Shown here: in pieces, positions 13,382-22,432 of the stretch | How the letters are laid out: the number at the start of each line of letters is the position of its first letter | Position numbering within the stretch: position 1 is the first letter of the stretch | NCBI RefSeq assembly: GCF_002895945.1 | Contig: NZ_NPZB01000001.1 | Span: 1,007,501-1,071,500, forward strand | Source of the DNA: Solilutibacter silvestris | GTDB lineage: Bacteria > Pseudomonadota > Gammaproteobacteria > Xanthomonadales > Xanthomonadaceae | Length of the DNA stretch: 64,000 nucleotides | Reading direction: 5' to 3' | Notes under the pieces: generated by a model | The model's database searches: none | What the model saw: the letters and a program-made list of their open reading frames with translations, nothing else | Told to the model about the DNA's origin: nothing | Translations under genes and position numbers: made by a program

Positions 13382-14323
13382 ATGGAGCCGATCCACGTCG
13401 TCGCCGGAGTGATCCGCGACGTGCGCGGTCGCATCCTGCTGGCACGCCGCACGCAAGGGCGCGATCTTGCTGGCCTGTGGGAATTCCCGGGCGGCAAGAT
13501 CGAGCCGGGCGAGACGCCGCAGCAGGCACTGCAGCGTGAACTGCGGGAGGAGCTCGGCATCGAGGCGACCGTCGGCGGTCCGCTGATCGCGGTACCGCAG
13601 CACGCGCCGAAGGCGTTGATGCTCGATGTGTACGAGATCAAGCACTATCGCAACGCGCCGCGCGGGCTCGATGGCCAGGCGCTGGCCTGGGTGCCGCCGG
13701 AGAAACTTGCGCAATACGCCATGCCGCCTGCTGACGGGCCGGTGGTGGCGGCGTTGTTGCAGCCGGATCGATTGCTGATCACGCCGGAACCCGTCGATGG
13801 CGATGCGTGGTTGCGTGCGCTTGAAGCCTCTGTCGAACGCCACGGCATCCGCCGCGTGCAATTGCGTGCGCCGTTGTTCGCGACATCACATCCCGACGAT
13901 TGGCGGCGTTTGGTTGAACAGGCGTGCGCGTCGCTGCGCGGGCAGGGCGTTGACGTCTGGATCAATGGCGATGCCGGACTTGCGCGCGAATTCGATGCCG
14001 GCCTGCACCTGCGCTCGACGCAGCTGTCGTCGCCTGCGGCAAGCGAGTGGAGCGGCTTGCGACTGGCGGCGTCCTGCCATTCGATGGCGGAATTGCAGGT
14101 GGCAGCGGGATTGCGTTGCGATTTCGCGTTGCTGGGGCCGGTGAAGGAAACCCGCAGCCATCCCGGTGTCGTTGGCATCGGTTGGAACATGTTTCGCGAT
14201 TTGCGGGCGCAGGTACCGGTGCTGCCGGTGTACGCACTGGGCGGGTTGGGTTCCGCGGATATCGTGGAGTCGCGTCGCAACGGCGCGCAGGGGATCGCGG
14301 CGATCAGCGCGTGGAACGCCTAA
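13382..14323 (+). CDS. MutT-type Nudix hydrolase fused to a ThiE-like domain
   Basis: 313 residues, about twice a normal MutT. Residues 1-130 carry the Nudix box GGKIEPGE...REELGI at about 37-59, with the Glu residues needed for metal binding, in the WEFPGGKIE context typical of 8-oxo-dGTPase MutT. Residues 140-313 resemble thiamine-phosphate synthase (ThiE/TenI): a TIM-barrel pattern with the stretches RRVQLRAP, LGPVKETRSHPG, and YALGGLG near the end. The fusion occurs in several gammaproteobacteria. The role of the second domain is unknown and it is probably not the main thiamine enzyme. It lies eight bases after secA and overlaps the 3' end of coaE by four bases. Confidence 0.9.
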   Translation: MEPIHVVAGVIRDVRGRILLARRTQGRDLAGLWEFPGGKIEPGETPQQALQRELREELGIEATVGGPLIAVPQHAPKALMLDVYEIKHYRNAPRGLDGQALAWVPPEKLAQYAMPPADGPVVAALLQPDRLLITPEPVDGDAWLRALEASVERHGIRRVQLRAPLFATSHPDDWRRLVEQACASLRGQGVDVWINGDAGLAREFDAGLHLRSTQLSSPAASEWSGLRLAASCHSMAELQVAAGLRCDFALLGPVKETRSHPGVVGIGWNMFRDLRAQVPVLPVYALGGLGSADIVESRRNGAQGIAAISAWNA

Positions 14324-14940
14324 GCCGCGGCCAATCCCCGATACAACCGATCCAGCCTGTCTGCAGCAACATCCAGATCGCCAAGCGTCCCGGTATTCGT
14401 CACCACGTCGTCGGCGATCGCCAGCCGCTGTGCGCGGTTCGCCTGTGCGGCGATCATCCCGTCGACCAGCGCGGCATCGATACCGTCGCGTGCCAACAGG
14501 CGCATGCGCTGCAATTCCACCGGCACGTCTACCACAACGATGCGATCGAGCCAGGGATAGGTCGAACGTCCGCCGCCCTCGGCCAGCAATGGAATCGCGA
14601 CCACCGCATACGGCGCAGTCGCCGACATGCAGGCGTCGTGCAAGGCGCGACGGATCCGTGGATGGGTGATCGCTTCCAGCGCCTTGCGTTGATCGAGATT
14701 GGCGAAGATGCGCCGGCGCAGCATCGCGCGGTCAAGTTGGCCATCCGCCTGCAACACGTCATTGCCGAAATGCGCAGTGATCTCGGCAAGCGCAGGTTGC
14801 CCGGGTGCGACGACCTCGCGTGCGACGAGATCGGCATCGGCAAGAAATGCGCCGCGCGCGTGCAAGCGATCCGCCAGCGCCGATTTGCCGGAAGCGATGC
14901 CACCGGTCAATCCAACGCAATACATGTCCTGGCGCGGCAT
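14320..14940 (-). CDS. coaE: CoaE, dephospho-CoA kinase
   Basis: 206 residues. CoaE phosphorylates the ribose 3'-OH of dephospho-CoA, the last step of CoA synthesis. The P-loop GGIASGKS is at residues 13-20, and the HPRIRRALHDAC and VVAIPLLAEGG motifs are typical. A second possible start, five codons in at 14925 (MYCVGLTGG), is equally plausible because neither has a good ribosome-binding site. It follows pilD on the same strand after 13 bases, the usual pilCD-coaE arrangement. Confidence 0.95.
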   Translation of the reverse strand: MPRQDMYCVGLTGGIASGKSALADRLHARGAFLADADLVAREVVAPGQPALAEITAHFGNDVLQADGQLDRAMLRRRIFANLDQRKALEAITHPRIRRALHDACMSATAPYAVVAIPLLAEGGGRSTYPWLDRIVVVDVPVELQRMRLLARDGIDAALVDGMIAAQANRAQRLAIADDVVTNTGTLGDLDVAADRLDRLYRGLAAA

Positions 14941-14953
14941 GGCGCTAGTGGCC

Positions 14954-15820
14954 CTAGGGTTTCAGCCCGGTCAGGCGCATGTAGGCATCGATGATCTGCC
15001 CGCCCCACATGAACACGATCCAGCCCGCCAGCGCCAGGTATTGGCCGAACGGCAGTGGTGTCGCCTTGTCGCGGCCTTGCACGGCCAGCAGGATCGACCC
15101 GATCACGGCACCCAACAGGGAGGAGATCAGCAGCGTCGGCAGCAGCGCCTTCGATCCGCACCACGCGCCGATCGCGGCCAGCAGCTTGAGGTCACCGCCG
15201 CCCATGCCATCCCTGCCAGTCGCCTGTTTGTACGCCCACGACACGATGTACAGCGACACATAGCCCCAGGCCGCACCGAGGATGGCGGCCTTGGCCGGCA
15301 CATAGAGATGATCGGCGGAACCGATCAGGCCCAGCCACAACAGGGGCAGGGTGAGTTTGTCCGGCAGCAGTTGGGTGCGGACGTCGATGCCGGACAGCGC
15401 GATCAGGAACCAGCTGAAGATCAGCGCGCCCCAACCCTGCCAACCGAAGCCGAAGCGCCAGACGCAGGCCAGCGACAGCACCATCGTCAGCAATTCCACC
15501 AACGGATACTGCAGGGAAATCGGTGCGCCGCAATGGCGGCATTTGCCGCGCAGCGCGATCCAGCTCAGCAGCGGGATGTTCTCGTACCAGCGCAGCGGCG
15601 TCTTGCAGTGCGGGCAGTGCGAGGGCTCCACCGCGATCCCCGGCGGCGCCGGTTCATAGACGTCGTCCACGTCAAGTGCTTCGCGGGCGTCGCGCTTCCA
15701 CTCCCATTCCATGCGCTTGGGCAAGCGCAGGATCACCACATTGAGGAAGCTGCCGGTCGCCAAGCCCAGTCCGGCGATCAGCCCGTAGCCGAGCGCCGGC
15801 TGGGTGTCGAGGTAGGCCAT
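14954..15820 (-). CDS. pilD: PilD, prepilin peptidase and N-methyltransferase
   Basis: 288 residues. PilD cleaves the leader of type IV prepilins and methylates the new N-terminal Phe, in the inner membrane. It has the N-terminal cytoplasmic domain with two zinc CxxC pairs (CPHC and CRHC, about residues 70-98), about eight hydrophobic segments, and the two catalytic aspartates in GIDVRTQLLPD and GMGGGDLKLL (GxGD family). Its substrates in this window are the three pilins at 33237-34605. It is three bases from pilC. Confidence 0.97.
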   Translation of the reverse strand: MAYLDTQPALGYGLIAGLGLATGSFLNVVILRLPKRMEWEWKRDAREALDVDDVYEPAPPGIAVEPSHCPHCKTPLRWYENIPLLSWIALRGKCRHCGAPISLQYPLVELLTMVLSLACVWRFGFGWQGWGALIFSWFLIALSGIDVRTQLLPDKLTLPLLWLGLIGSADHLYVPAKAAILGAAWGYVSLYIVSWAYKQATGRDGMGGGDLKLLAAIGAWCGSKALLPTLLISSLLGAVIGSILLAVQGRDKATPLPFGQYLALAGWIVFMWGGQIIDAYMRLTGLKP

Positions 15821-15823
15821 CCG

Positions 15824-17098
15824 TCAGCCGACCACCGATGCCAGCTTGAAGATGGGCAGGTACATGCCGATCACCATGCTGCCGACCAGGATGCCGATCA
15901 CCACCATCACCAGCGGTTCGATCAGGCTGGACAGCGCATCCACCGAGTTGTTGACCTCTTCCTCGTAGAAGTCGGCGACCTTGTACATCATGGTGTCGAG
16001 CGCGCCGGCCTCTTCGCCGATGGCGGTCATCTGCACCACCATGTGCGGGAACAGGTTGGTCTGCTTCATCGCCACGTTGACCTGGTAACCCACCGCGACA
16101 TCGTCACGGATGCGCTTCACCGCATCGGTATAGACCATGTTGCCGGTGGCGCCGGCCACGGAATCCAGCGCCTCCACCAGCGGCACGCCGGCGGCGAAGG
16201 TCACGGCCAGCGTGCGCGCGAAGCGCGCGATCGCGGAATTGTTGAGGATGGTGCCGATGATCGGGATCTTCAGCGAGACGCGATCGAGGAAGTGCTGGAA
16301 CTTGATCGAACGCTTGTAGAACCAGATGAAACCGAAGATGCCGCCGGCAATGGCGATCAGGATGATCCACCAAGTCTTCACCACGATCCGGCTCATCGCC
16401 ACGATCATCTTGGTGAAGGCGGGCAGGTCGGTGCCGAAGCTCTTGAAGATGTCCTCGAACTGCGGCACCACGTAGACCAGCAGCACGCCGCTGACCAGGA
16501 TCGCCACCGCGATCACCATCGCCGGGTAGAACAGGGCCTTCTTGATCTTGCCCTTGATGGTTTCGATGTTTTCCTTGTAGCTGGCGATGGTTTCCAGCAC
16601 CACTTCCAGCACACCGGCGCTTTCGCCGGCACGAATCAGGTTGCGGTAAAGCTCGTCGAACTGGATCGGGTGCTTGCTCAGGGTTTCGTACAGCGACGAG
16701 CCGCCAGAGATGTCATCGCGCAGGGCCATCACCAGTTTGGTCATCTTCGGGTTCTTCTGCCCGCTGCCGATGATCTCCAGCGACTGCACGATCGGCACGC
16801 CGGACTTCATCATCGTCGCCCACATGCGGCTGAAGATCGCGATGTCCCTGGGGGTGATTTTCCTGCCGGCGCCGCCGAATAGTGGCTTGGCCTTGGGCTT
16901 GACCACATCGGGAACGATGCCCTGCTTGCGCAGCTCGGCCTTGACCAGCGCCTCGTTCTTGGCGTCGATCTCGCCTTTCATCACCACGCCACGCTTGTCC
17001 TTCCCTTTCCAGGTGAAGGTCTTCATGGCATTGGGATCGGGTTTCGCCTTCGGGGCGAACAATCCCGGGCGGGCGGCAGTCCTGGGGGAGGAAGACAT
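15824..17098 (-). CDS. pilC: PilC, type IV pilus inner-membrane platform protein
   Basis: 424 residues. PilC is the platform that transmits PilB/PilT motion to the growing pilus. Two T2SSF (GspF) domains lie at about residues 90-213 and 293-415, each followed by hydrophobic segments. The core begins at about residue 25 with MKTFTWKGKDKRG, so a shorter start there is possible. The gene sits between pilB (2-base gap) and pilD on the minus strand. Confidence 0.96.
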   Translation of the reverse strand: MSSSPRTAARPGLFAPKAKPDPNAMKTFTWKGKDKRGVVMKGEIDAKNEALVKAELRKQGIVPDVVKPKAKPLFGGAGRKITPRDIAIFSRMWATMMKSGVPIVQSLEIIGSGQKNPKMTKLVMALRDDISGGSSLYETLSKHPIQFDELYRNLIRAGESAGVLEVVLETIASYKENIETIKGKIKKALFYPAMVIAVAILVSGVLLVYVVPQFEDIFKSFGTDLPAFTKMIVAMSRIVVKTWWIILIAIAGGIFGFIWFYKRSIKFQHFLDRVSLKIPIIGTILNNSAIARFARTLAVTFAAGVPLVEALDSVAGATGNMVYTDAVKRIRDDVAVGYQVNVAMKQTNLFPHMVVQMTAIGEEAGALDTMMYKVADFYEEEVNNSVDALSSLIEPLVMVVIGILVGSMVIGMYLPIFKLASVVG

Positions 17099-17100
17099 GC

Positions 17101-18843
17101 TCAGTCCTTGGTGACTCGGTTGATTTCGGCCAGGCTGGTGATTCCGTTCTTCGCCTTCAGCAGCGCCGACAGGCGCAGGTCACGGATGCCGCTGCGTTGC
17201 GCGGCTTCCCCGATCTGCAGCATGTTGCCGCCCTTCAGCACGATGCTTTGAATCTCCTCGTTCATCGGCATCACCTGGTAGATGCCGGTACGCCCCTTGT
17301 AGCCCTCGGTACAGTCAGGGCATCCGACAGCCTCGTACAAGGTGATGCCGGCGTCAACCTCTTCCTGCGAGAAGCCTTCCGCCAGCAGGGCTTCGGCCGG
17401 CAACTGGACTGGTCGCTTGCAGTCGTGCAGGCGGCGGGCCAGGCGCTGGGCGATCACCAGCGTGACCGAACTGGTGATGTTGTAGGGCGCGATGCCCATG
17501 TTCATCAGGCGCGAGATGGTCTGCGGGGCGTCATTGGTGTGCAGGGTGGACAGCACCATGTGGCCGGTCTGGGCGGCCTTGACGGCGATCTCGGCGGTCT
17601 CGAGGTCGCGGATTTCGCCGACCATGATCACGTCCGGATCCTGGCGCAGAAAGCTGCGCAGGGCGGCGGCGAAGGTCATGCCGCGCTTCTGGTTCTGCTG
17701 CACCTGGTTGATGCCGCCAACGCGGATTTCCACCGGATCCTCGACGGTGGAGATGTTGCGCGATTCGTCGTTGAGGATGTTCAGCGCGGTATACAGCGAC
17801 ACCGTCTTGCCGGAGCCGGTGGGGCCGGTCACCAGCACCATGCCATAGGGCTTCTGGATCGCTTCCTCGAACAGTTTGCGCTGGTCGTCCTCGTAGCCGA
17901 GCTTGTCGATGCCCATCTTGGCGGCGCTGCCGTCGAGCAATCGCATCACGATCTTTTCACCGAACAGGGTCGGCAGCGAGCTGACGCGGAAGTCCATCTG
18001 CTTGGTGCGGCTGACAGTGAGCTTGATGCGGCCGTCCTGCGGCACGCGCTTCTCGGCGATGTCCAGCTGCGCCATCACCTTGATGCGGGCGGCGATGCGT
18101 TCCTTCATCTTGATCGGCGCGCGCGTCATGATCCGCAACAGGCCGTCGACGCGCATGCGGATGCGGTATTCGGCCTCGAACGGTTCGAAATGGATATCGG
18201 AGGCGCCGCGACGCACGGCATCCAGCAGGATCTTGTTGACGAACTTGACGATCGGCGCGTCGTCGCTGCCATCGCTGACCGATTCCGATGCGCTGTCCTC
18301 GTCGCCGCCATCGACCTCCAGCCCTTCCAGGCCTTCGGCGTCATCCATCATCGCGCTGAAACTTTCGTTGGCCGCCTGCCACGCTTCCAGCGTGCGCTTG
18401 AGCGTGACCTCGTCGATCAGGATGGTTTCGATGCCGGTACTGCCGGACTGGAAACGGATCTCCTCGAGCCCTTCGGTATGCGCGGGATCGGTGATGCCGA
18501 GATAGAGCCGGCTGCCACGCCGGAACAGCGGCAGCACGCCGTGCTTGGCGATCATCTCCGGCGATACCAGCTTCATCGCGTCGAACTGTGGGTCCATCGC
18601 CGCCGGATCGAACACCGGCAGGCCGAACTCCATCGATTGCGCAGCCGCCAGGGCGGGACCACCTACCAGCCCGTGCTCCAGCAGGTAGTTGGCGACCGGC
18701 TTGCGCTCCTTGGTGGCGGCGTCCTGGGCCAGACGCGCCGAGTCGGCATCGAGGGCGCCGTCCAGCACCAGACGCCGGGCGATGCCGGTGATGCCGAGCA
18801 GATTCTGCGAGGGGGCTGCGTTCATTGCGCGGGTTGGCTCCAT
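17101..18843 (-). CDS. pilB: PilB, type IV pilus extension ATPase
   Basis: 580 residues; an alternative start at 18825 gives 574. PilB is the cytoplasmic hexameric ATPase that powers pilus assembly. It has an N-terminal MshEN-type domain (about 20-140), Walker A GPTGSGKT near residue 338, the Asp box, Walker B MVGEIRDLETAEIA, the His box and the C-terminal zinc-binding Cys set around HDCKRP and CPDC. An acidic linker (about 170-190) is enriched in Glu and Asp. In Xanthomonas pilB is next to pilR; here a 16-kb block separates them. Confidence 0.97.
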   Translation of the reverse strand: MEPTRAMNAAPSQNLLGITGIARRLVLDGALDADSARLAQDAATKERKPVANYLLEHGLVGGPALAAAQSMEFGLPVFDPAAMDPQFDAMKLVSPEMIAKHGVLPLFRRGSRLYLGITDPAHTEGLEEIRFQSGSTGIETILIDEVTLKRTLEAWQAANESFSAMMDDAEGLEGLEVDGGDEDSASESVSDGSDDAPIVKFVNKILLDAVRRGASDIHFEPFEAEYRIRMRVDGLLRIMTRAPIKMKERIAARIKVMAQLDIAEKRVPQDGRIKLTVSRTKQMDFRVSSLPTLFGEKIVMRLLDGSAAKMGIDKLGYEDDQRKLFEEAIQKPYGMVLVTGPTGSGKTVSLYTALNILNDESRNISTVEDPVEIRVGGINQVQQNQKRGMTFAAALRSFLRQDPDVIMVGEIRDLETAEIAVKAAQTGHMVLSTLHTNDAPQTISRLMNMGIAPYNITSSVTLVIAQRLARRLHDCKRPVQLPAEALLAEGFSQEEVDAGITLYEAVGCPDCTEGYKGRTGIYQVMPMNEEIQSIVLKGGNMLQIGEAAQRSGIRDLRLSALLKAKNGITSLAEINRVTKD

Positions 18844-18891
18844 CCGTTACCGGAAATTTAACGCACCTGCCCTGCAGAAGCGAATGGTGGG

Positions 18892-19239
18892 TCAGGCTGC
18901 GGTAGGCTCGCGCTTTGGTTTGGCGATCGGCGTGAGTGTGATGCGCAACTCGCATCCGACTGCGGCCGCATATTTGCGAAGCGTCGTGAGCGAGGGGGCG
19001 TGCTTGCGGCTCCCTGCAGTCGATTCCAGCCGTCCGACAGACGATTGCGCCACGCCCATGCGTTCAGCCACGTCGGCCTGTGTCATACCGGCGCGTTGGC
19101 GTGCGCGCAGCAGTTCTTCCAGCGCAACATACTCGTCTTCCAGGGCGACGAAAGCCTCCGCAAATACTGGATCCTTCATCCAACGTTTGCGAATGGCTTC
19201 CACATCGAACGGAACCGGGTTGTAACGATCATGGTCCAT
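18892..19239 (-). CDS. XRE-family antitoxin, HigA-like
   Basis: 115 residues. A helix-turn-helix of the XRE/Cro type occupies about residues 45-100 (RARQRAGMTQADVAERMGVA onward). The gene follows and overlaps the toxin gene by 11 bases, the toxin-first order of HigBA systems. Such antitoxins neutralise the partner RNase and repress their own promoter. The locus sits directly next to pilB at the edge of the accessory block. Family assignment is good; activity is unproven. Confidence 0.85.
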   Translation of the reverse strand: MDHDRYNPVPFDVEAIRKRWMKDPVFAEAFVALEDEYVALEELLRARQRAGMTQADVAERMGVAQSSVGRLESTAGSRKHAPSLTTLRKYAAAVGCELRITLTPIAKPKREPTAA

Positions 19240-19564
19240 GTTTCAACACCTCTTTCTGTCTGGCCATTGCAACGCCCAATTCCTGCTTGGGGGTCTGTTC
19301 GGTTTTCTTGATAAAACAGTGAAGAATGACGATGCGTTTGCCGACCACGGTGCAAAATAGCGCCCGCCCGATACCTTCACGTCCCTTCGCCCGAATTTCG
19401 AAAAGTCCGCCACCCATTGCGCGGGTGTGCGGCAAACCAAGATTCGGACCGTATCGCGCCATCATGTCCAAGATACGCAAATAATCAGCACGGACGCTCG
19501 ACGGCCAACCGGCAACGCCTCGTTCAACGCGGGCGCTGTAGTAGCTAAATGACCACGGCGGCAT
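19229..19564 (-). CDS. RelE/HigB-type toxin (Gp49-like)
   Basis: 111 residues from the ATG at 19564 (MPPWSFSYYS); a longer reading from 19687 would run into the divergent glycosyltransferase start and is unlikely. The pattern RADYLRILDMMARYGPNLGLPHTRAMGGGLFEIRAKGREGIGRALF, split here only for description, is the core of the phage-derived Gp49-like/HigB family of ribosome-dependent mRNA endonucleases. The ending FIKKTEQTPKQEL is typical too. The gene overlaps the XRE antitoxin downstream. Local base composition is more AT-rich than in the flanking pilus genes. Confidence 0.85.
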   Translation of the reverse strand: MPPWSFSYYSARVERGVAGWPSSVRADYLRILDMMARYGPNLGLPHTRAMGGGLFEIRAKGREGIGRALFCTVVGKRIVILHCFIKKTEQTPKQELGVAMARQKEVLKHGP

Positions 19565-19690
19565 TATATCATTCTTGTTATTGAAGATTGGCTTATCCAG
19601 CGTCGCCGAGGTGGAATCCCCAAGCCATCGGGAAATCCTGAATTCACCGTAGACTTGCACCATCGGCGCGAGCCATTGGGGGAACACTGC

Positions 19691-20554
19691 ATGCGGTTGT
19701 CGATCATCCTGCCGGCCAAGAACGAGGAAACTGGCCTTGCCAAGTCATTGCCGGCGCTACGGGCGCGCTGGCCGGAGGCCGAGGTGATCGTCGTGGACGA
19801 TGGCTCCACCGATCGAACCGCAGCGGTCTGTGGCGAGCATGGCGTGCAAGTCCTGTCGTCGCCGTATTCCATGGGGAACGGCGCTGCGATCAAGCGTGGC
19901 GCGCGGGCAGCCTCGGGCGACATCCTCGTCTTCATGGACGCGGATGGCCAGCATGATCCTGCGCATATCCAGTCGTTGCTCGAGCAGCTGGATGTAGGCT
20001 ACGACATGGTGGTGGGCGCGCGCGATGGCAGCGGCCAAGCCAATGCCGGGCGCGGATTGGCGAATGCTTTCTACAACCGGCTAGCGAGTTGGATGACTGG
20101 CCATCGCATCATGGATCTCACTTCGGGGTTCCGTGCTGTGCGCGCTGGCAAGTTCATGGAATTCCTGCACCTGCTGCCCAACGGATTCAGTTATCCAACC
20201 ACCAGCACCATGGCGTTCTTCCGCAGCGCCTATCCGGTGGCTTACGTGCCGATTCCGGTGGCGAAGCGCGTGGGCACGAGCAGCCACATCCGCCCGATCA
20301 AGGACGGCATCCGCTTCCTGCTGATCATCTTCAAGATCGCGACGCTGTATTCGCCGTTGAAGTTGTTTGCGCCGATTGCTGCCTGCTTCGGGTTTGCTGG
20401 TTTGGGTTGGTATGCGTGGACCTTCCACCAAAATGGGCGCTTCACCAACATGAGCATGCTGCTGTTGAGTGCGGCGGTGATTGTGTTTCTGATCGGCTTA
20501 GTGTCGGAGCAGATCACCAGCTTGACCTACCAGAAGGGCGATGGAGGCATCTAG
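19691..20554 (+). CDS. GT2 glycosyltransferase, polyprenyl-phosphate type with two C-terminal TMs
   Basis: 287 residues. The N-terminal GT-A domain has DDGSTD (36-41), MDADGQHD (about 82-89) and the GARDGSGQANAGR stretch. After about residue 215 come two hydrophobic segments (about 215-245 and 255-280), as in GtrB/DPM1-like enzymes. These charge undecaprenyl phosphate with one sugar on the cytoplasmic face, giving a donor for GT-C enzymes in the periplasm. It is the only plus-strand gene in the block and faces the sugar operon. A donor for the GT-C-like protein at 31275 is an attractive but unproven role. A GGGGG stretch 10 bases upstream may be the ribosome-binding site. Confidence 0.85.
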   Translation: MRLSIILPAKNEETGLAKSLPALRARWPEAEVIVVDDGSTDRTAAVCGEHGVQVLSSPYSMGNGAAIKRGARAASGDILVFMDADGQHDPAHIQSLLEQLDVGYDMVVGARDGSGQANAGRGLANAFYNRLASWMTGHRIMDLTSGFRAVRAGKFMEFLHLLPNGFSYPTTSTMAFFRSAYPVAYVPIPVAKRVGTSSHIRPIKDGIRFLLIIFKIATLYSPLKLFAPIAACFGFAGLGWYAWTFHQNGRFTNMSMLLLSAAVIVFLIGLVSEQITSLTYQKGDGGI

Positions 20555-20597
20555 GCGTGGTCAATTGTCCGGTTATCCTTATTGGTAATCGTTCGCT

Positions 20598-21548
20598 TTA
20601 CTTCCGGTGCCGCAAGATCATCCGACCGAGTTGATACGCACCCCACACAAGGGCATCCGACAGTAAGATCACGAGTCGAAATCCAGCCAGCAGTGCAGCT
20701 GCACTCTTCAGCGATCCAGTGCCGCTGATCATGTCTCCGGCAACAACCTCAAATACTCCGATGCCTTGTGGGGCAAAAAAGGCAATGAACCCCATGCCCC
20801 ATGCGAACAGGTAGGTGGCGCCGGCCTCTAATGCAGAAACATGCACTGCTAGATCCGGAAACGAAGTCAAGAACATCACGAATGCAGTGGCGCCGATGCA
20901 CCATGAAACCGCCACGATGCCAGTGCAAATCAAGTAGTCGCGTGCATGAAAGCTGCCGCGTCCTGTTGTAAGGCGATAGTTGAGCAGCCAAGGAAGTATT
21001 GCTAGCCCGAGTATGCCGCTAGTGCCCGCAAGCGCGGCGGCCAACCCCCAGCCTGTCAGTCCGCGATACAACGCAACCAACGGACCTCCCAATGCGAATG
21101 CCACGCCAACGGCGAGCGCATTCTCCAACAATACGAATATCGCAATATCGCGTTTCCCGATACCGAGCCTGGAAAAGGCAACGGCTCTGCCGACTGTGTG
21201 CCATATCCCGCCGGGGATATAGCGTGCAGGCAGATTGGCGATGTGGATGGTGGCAAGCTGGCGATAGGAAAACCGACGGCCGCCTACTGCACGGAACACC
21301 ACGCTCGCGAATAGCGGTGCCAGCAGAGCCATCAACGACCAGAGGAGCACGGCAATCGGCAGTCGCCACGGGTTACCTCTGGCGAGTACTTCGCATAGGG
21401 ACTCTCGGCTCTCCCATACGAAGTAGAGGAGAAAGACAAGTGCAATTGGCGTGAACAGTAGTTTTGCGATGCGCAGCGCCTTGCGGGCAAGAGCGAGCGC
21501 AGGTGTTACACCGGACTTGGGTAGCTGTAGGGGAAGCTGGCTGTGCAT
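20598..21548 (-). CDS. LPG-synthase-TM/YbhN-like integral membrane protein
   Basis: 316 residues with about eight hydrophobic segments. The pattern IHIANLPARYIPGGIWHTVGR and the later GIGVFEVVAGDM match the UPF0104/lysylphosphatidylglycerol-synthase transmembrane family, whose members lack the aminoacyl-transferase domain here. Such proteins often accompany polysaccharide genes and have been proposed as lipid-linked sugar transporters. It is the last gene of the sugar operon; its start overlaps the glycosyltransferase stop by one base. A flippase role is inference. Confidence 0.75.
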   Translation of the reverse strand: MHSQLPLQLPKSGVTPALALARKALRIAKLLFTPIALVFLLYFVWESRESLCEVLARGNPWRLPIAVLLWSLMALLAPLFASVVFRAVGGRRFSYRQLATIHIANLPARYIPGGIWHTVGRAVAFSRLGIGKRDIAIFVLLENALAVGVAFALGGPLVALYRGLTGWGLAAALAGTSGILGLAILPWLLNYRLTTGRGSFHARDYLICTGIVAVSWCIGATAFVMFLTSFPDLAVHVSALEAGATYLFAWGMGFIAFFAPQGIGVFEVVAGDMISGTGSLKSAAALLAGFRLVILLSDALVWGAYQLGRMILRHRK

Positions 21549-22432
21549 CAGGCTTTTCGGCCCGCCAGATAGCGCACCAGGAACGCTGGTACCAGCGCCA
21601 TCAGCACCGCGATTTTCTCGCCGATACCAAGTTGGCTGCGCAGTACTGCGCGCGCCTGTTCCAGTGGCAACCGCAACAGGGGCAAGCTGCGATCTAGCCA
21701 GCTCTTGGCAAGGCCGAAATCCGAGCTCTTGTAACGCCGTATGCGATCCGCATGTGATTCACGTTTGCGCGGTTGGCGTCGCCACCACATGGCGTCTGCT
21801 GCGTGCAGGAAATCCCCCTTCAATGCCAGCTCGACAAGCACGATCTGGTCAGCTCCCACGCAGGCATGGATCTTGGGCAGCTCATGCAGGTAGCGGGTGC
21901 GAATCAGTCCGAGGATGGGGTGTGCATTGCCCCAAAACGCCATAAAAAATCGCAGCATCGCTTGCATGCCACGGGTGTCGTACCAGCCCGATTCCTTGTC
22001 CCAGGCGCGATCCTCTTCGTCGATCCAGCTGGCAGGACCGTAAGCCAGCGCTGAGGAGGGATGCCCCTCCAGCAACGTGACGCAGGTCGAGATTAGTCCC
22101 GGTGACCAGGCATCGTGCCCCGACGCCCACATGAAGTACTTCCCAGTGGCCTGCTCCAGCACATGGATTGAGTTGGCGGCGGATCCCACATTGTGCGGCC
22201 GTCGGTGGTAGCGGATCCAGCTGGAGCGTTGCGCATACTCCAAGCAGATTGCCTCTGTTTCGTCCGTGGAGCAGTTGTCCGAAATAATGATCTCGATGTT
22301 GGCGTAATCCTGAGCCAGCAGGCTATCCAGCGTCCTGCGCAGGAAGCGCGCTTCGTTGTATGCGAACAGCCCGATGGATACCAGCGGCAGATCTTGTTCA
22401 CCGGATCCATCAATGTCCGACTCAGTCGCCAT
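21548..22432 (-). CDS. GT2-family glycosyltransferase
   Basis: 294 residues. A GT-A fold starts near residue 16 (VSIGLFAYNEARFL), with SDNCSTDETE around 49-58 and the metal-binding-like stretch WASGHDAW near 105. The remainder is less conserved and ends in a hydrophobic segment (KIAVLMALVPAFLVRYLAG) that may touch the membrane. It probably adds a sugar made by this operon to an acceptor lipid or glycan. The start lies inside the 3' end of the CmcI-like gene (11-base overlap). Confidence 0.82.
   Translation of the reverse strand: MATESDIDGSGEQDLPLVSIGLFAYNEARFLRRTLDSLLAQDYANIEIIISDNCSTDETEAICLEYAQRSSWIRYHRRPHNVGSAANSIHVLEQATGKYFMWASGHDAWSPGLISTCVTLLEGHPSSALAYGPASWIDEEDRAWDKESGWYDTRGMQAMLRFFMAFWGNAHPILGLIRTRYLHELPKIHACVGADQIVLVELALKGDFLHAADAMWWRRQPRKRESHADRIRRYKSSDFGLAKSWLDRSLPLLRLPLEQARAVLRSQLGIGEKIAVLMALVPAFLVRYLAGRKA

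Noticed and set aside
14699-18861. Long plus-strand frames opposite coaE, pilD, pilC and pilB.
   Set aside because: Shadows of the pilus genes, His/Asp/Gln-rich and without domains.
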